Assembly: GCA_003507395.1 (NCBI GenBank)
Contig: DNVW01000009.1
Location: 1-33,710 of the forward strand
Direction of reading: 5' to 3'
DNA length: 33,710 nt
From: Clostridiales bacterium
Lineage (GTDB): Bacteria > Bacillota > Clostridia > TANB77 > CAG-508
Position 1 is the stretch's first letter. Every line of letters begins with the position of its first letter. Positions 33,361-33,710 of this stretch are shown here, in pieces. The translations under genes were made by a program, and so were the position numbers. The notes under the pieces are model-generated. The model saw nothing but the letters and a program-made list of their open reading frames with translations. It did no database searches and was not told the origin of the DNA.

Positions 33361-33425
33361 AACACCATCCTTTCTGGATGATATTTTGTAATAAAAAAAA
33401 TATCATCCTTTTCAGAATGATATTT
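33361..33425. promoter_or_regulatory. Paired inverted repeats, possible operator
   Basis: CATCCtttctGGATG (33366-33380) and ATCATccttttcagAATGAT (33402-33421) share the words ATATCATCC and AAAGGATG in both orientations, spaced about 38 nt, directly before the small gene at 33356. Dual half-sites of this kind often bind a repressor, perhaps the gene's own product (inference). Confidence 0.35.
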
Positions 33426-33458
33426 ATATTCCTGTTCTAGTTCGAACAGATTTAACAA

Positions 33459-33533
33459 TGGTTGGGCTGGCTAGATTCGAACTAGCGCATGCCAGAGTCA
33501 AAGTCTGGTGCCTTACCGCTTGGCTACAGCCCA
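33459..33533 (-). tRNA. tRNA-Gln (anticodon TTG)
   Basis: A 75-nt cloverleaf on the minus strand. Acceptor TGGGCTG, D arm with AGCCAAGCGGTAAGGC, anticodon stem CCAGA/TCTGG with loop CTTTGAC (anticodon TTG), T loop TTCGAAT, and encoded 3' CCA (33459-33461). Confidence 0.95.
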
Positions 33534-33539
33534 TTATAC

Positions 33540-33617
33540 TGGGGTGGAAGATGGGACTCGAACCCACGGCCTCTAGTGCCACAAACTAGCGCTCTAACCA
33601 ACTGAGCTACATCCACC
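33540..33617 (-). tRNA. tRNA-His (anticodon GTG)
   Basis: A minus-strand cloverleaf. Acceptor GTGGATG preceded by G-1 (33617) opposite discriminator C73, the histidine identity pair. Anticodon stem CTAGT/ACTAG with loop TTGTGGC (anticodon GTG), T loop TTCGAGT, encoded CCA at 33540-33542. One acceptor pair (6-67) is T-T. It lies 6 nt upstream of tRNA-Gln in the same transcript. Confidence 0.93.
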
Positions 33618-33710
33618 ATATGCATTTTTTCAAATGCATATATAATTTTAAACTATTTTTTTAGTATTGTCAACATTTTCTTTAACTTTGATAGTGTCAA
33701 TTTTTTTCGG

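Noticed and set aside
33357..33458. N-terminal extension of the small gene next to tRNA-Gln
   Set aside because: It would start with TTG touching the tRNA 3' CCA with no ribosome binding site, and the stretch contains the inverted repeats that look regulatory.
33618..33641. Hairpin upstream of tRNA-His as a terminator
   Set aside because: The arms ATATGCATTT/AAATGCATAT pair well, but no T-run follows on the minus strand; it may belong to a processing or promoter region.

Overview
The window comes from a very AT-rich, endospore-forming low-GC Firmicute, most likely an uncultured clostridial relative. The signs are a GerA/GerB/GerC germinant receptor operon, SepF and DivIVA, the mutL-miaA and secG-rnr neighbourhoods, strong AGGAGG ribosome binding sites and a codon choice dominated by A/T third positions. 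Gene recognition is from reading protein motifs; no search was run.

Layout. 1-960: REPIN-like inverted repeats around a membrane zinc metallopeptidase. 961-5301: a YlbF-family protein and a divergent alpha-glucan locus (GT4 glycosyltransferase against DUF4912 plus a GH57 branching-type enzyme). 5382-5456: tRNA-Trp. 5490-6517: GtrA-like membrane protein and an M23 peptidase whose reading frame is broken twice. 6518-10061, minus strand: zinc-ribbon protein, EF-P, aminopeptidase P, prepilin peptidase, YqeG phosphatase. 10212-14535: gerA-gerB-gerC plus an unlisted 54-residue two-helix ORF that may be a receptor D subunit. 14528-17702: RNase R, SecG, DeoD. 17771-23204, minus strand: mutL, miaA, an HlyD-type adaptor (frame broken once), sepF, divIVA. 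23370-25102: three tiny genes and a protein built of 30-residue helical repeats. 25423-32827: accessory region with a LysR/metallo-hydrolase pair, DinD, MobV-type relaxase, a hairpin-rich candidate oriT and a large serine recombinase, that is, an integrative mobilizable element. 33459-33617: tRNA-Gln and tRNA-His.

Most important observation. The two broken genes (M23 peptidase, HlyD adaptor) contain three frame breaks. At every one, the zero-frame codon is CGG, the next base is a pyrimidine, and the conserved protein resumes in the +1 frame with GGT or GGC. I checked every CGG trinucleotide in the other genes by eye. About 30 lie out of frame and none is in frame, although CGT, CGC, CGA, AGA and AGG arginine codons are used. 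This suggests that CGG is an unassigned or special codon here that triggers +1 frameshifting (or four-base decoding of CGGY), and that the two genes are functional rather than decayed. Sequencing error or pseudogenisation remain the alternatives, but neither predicts the same in-frame codon three times out of three.
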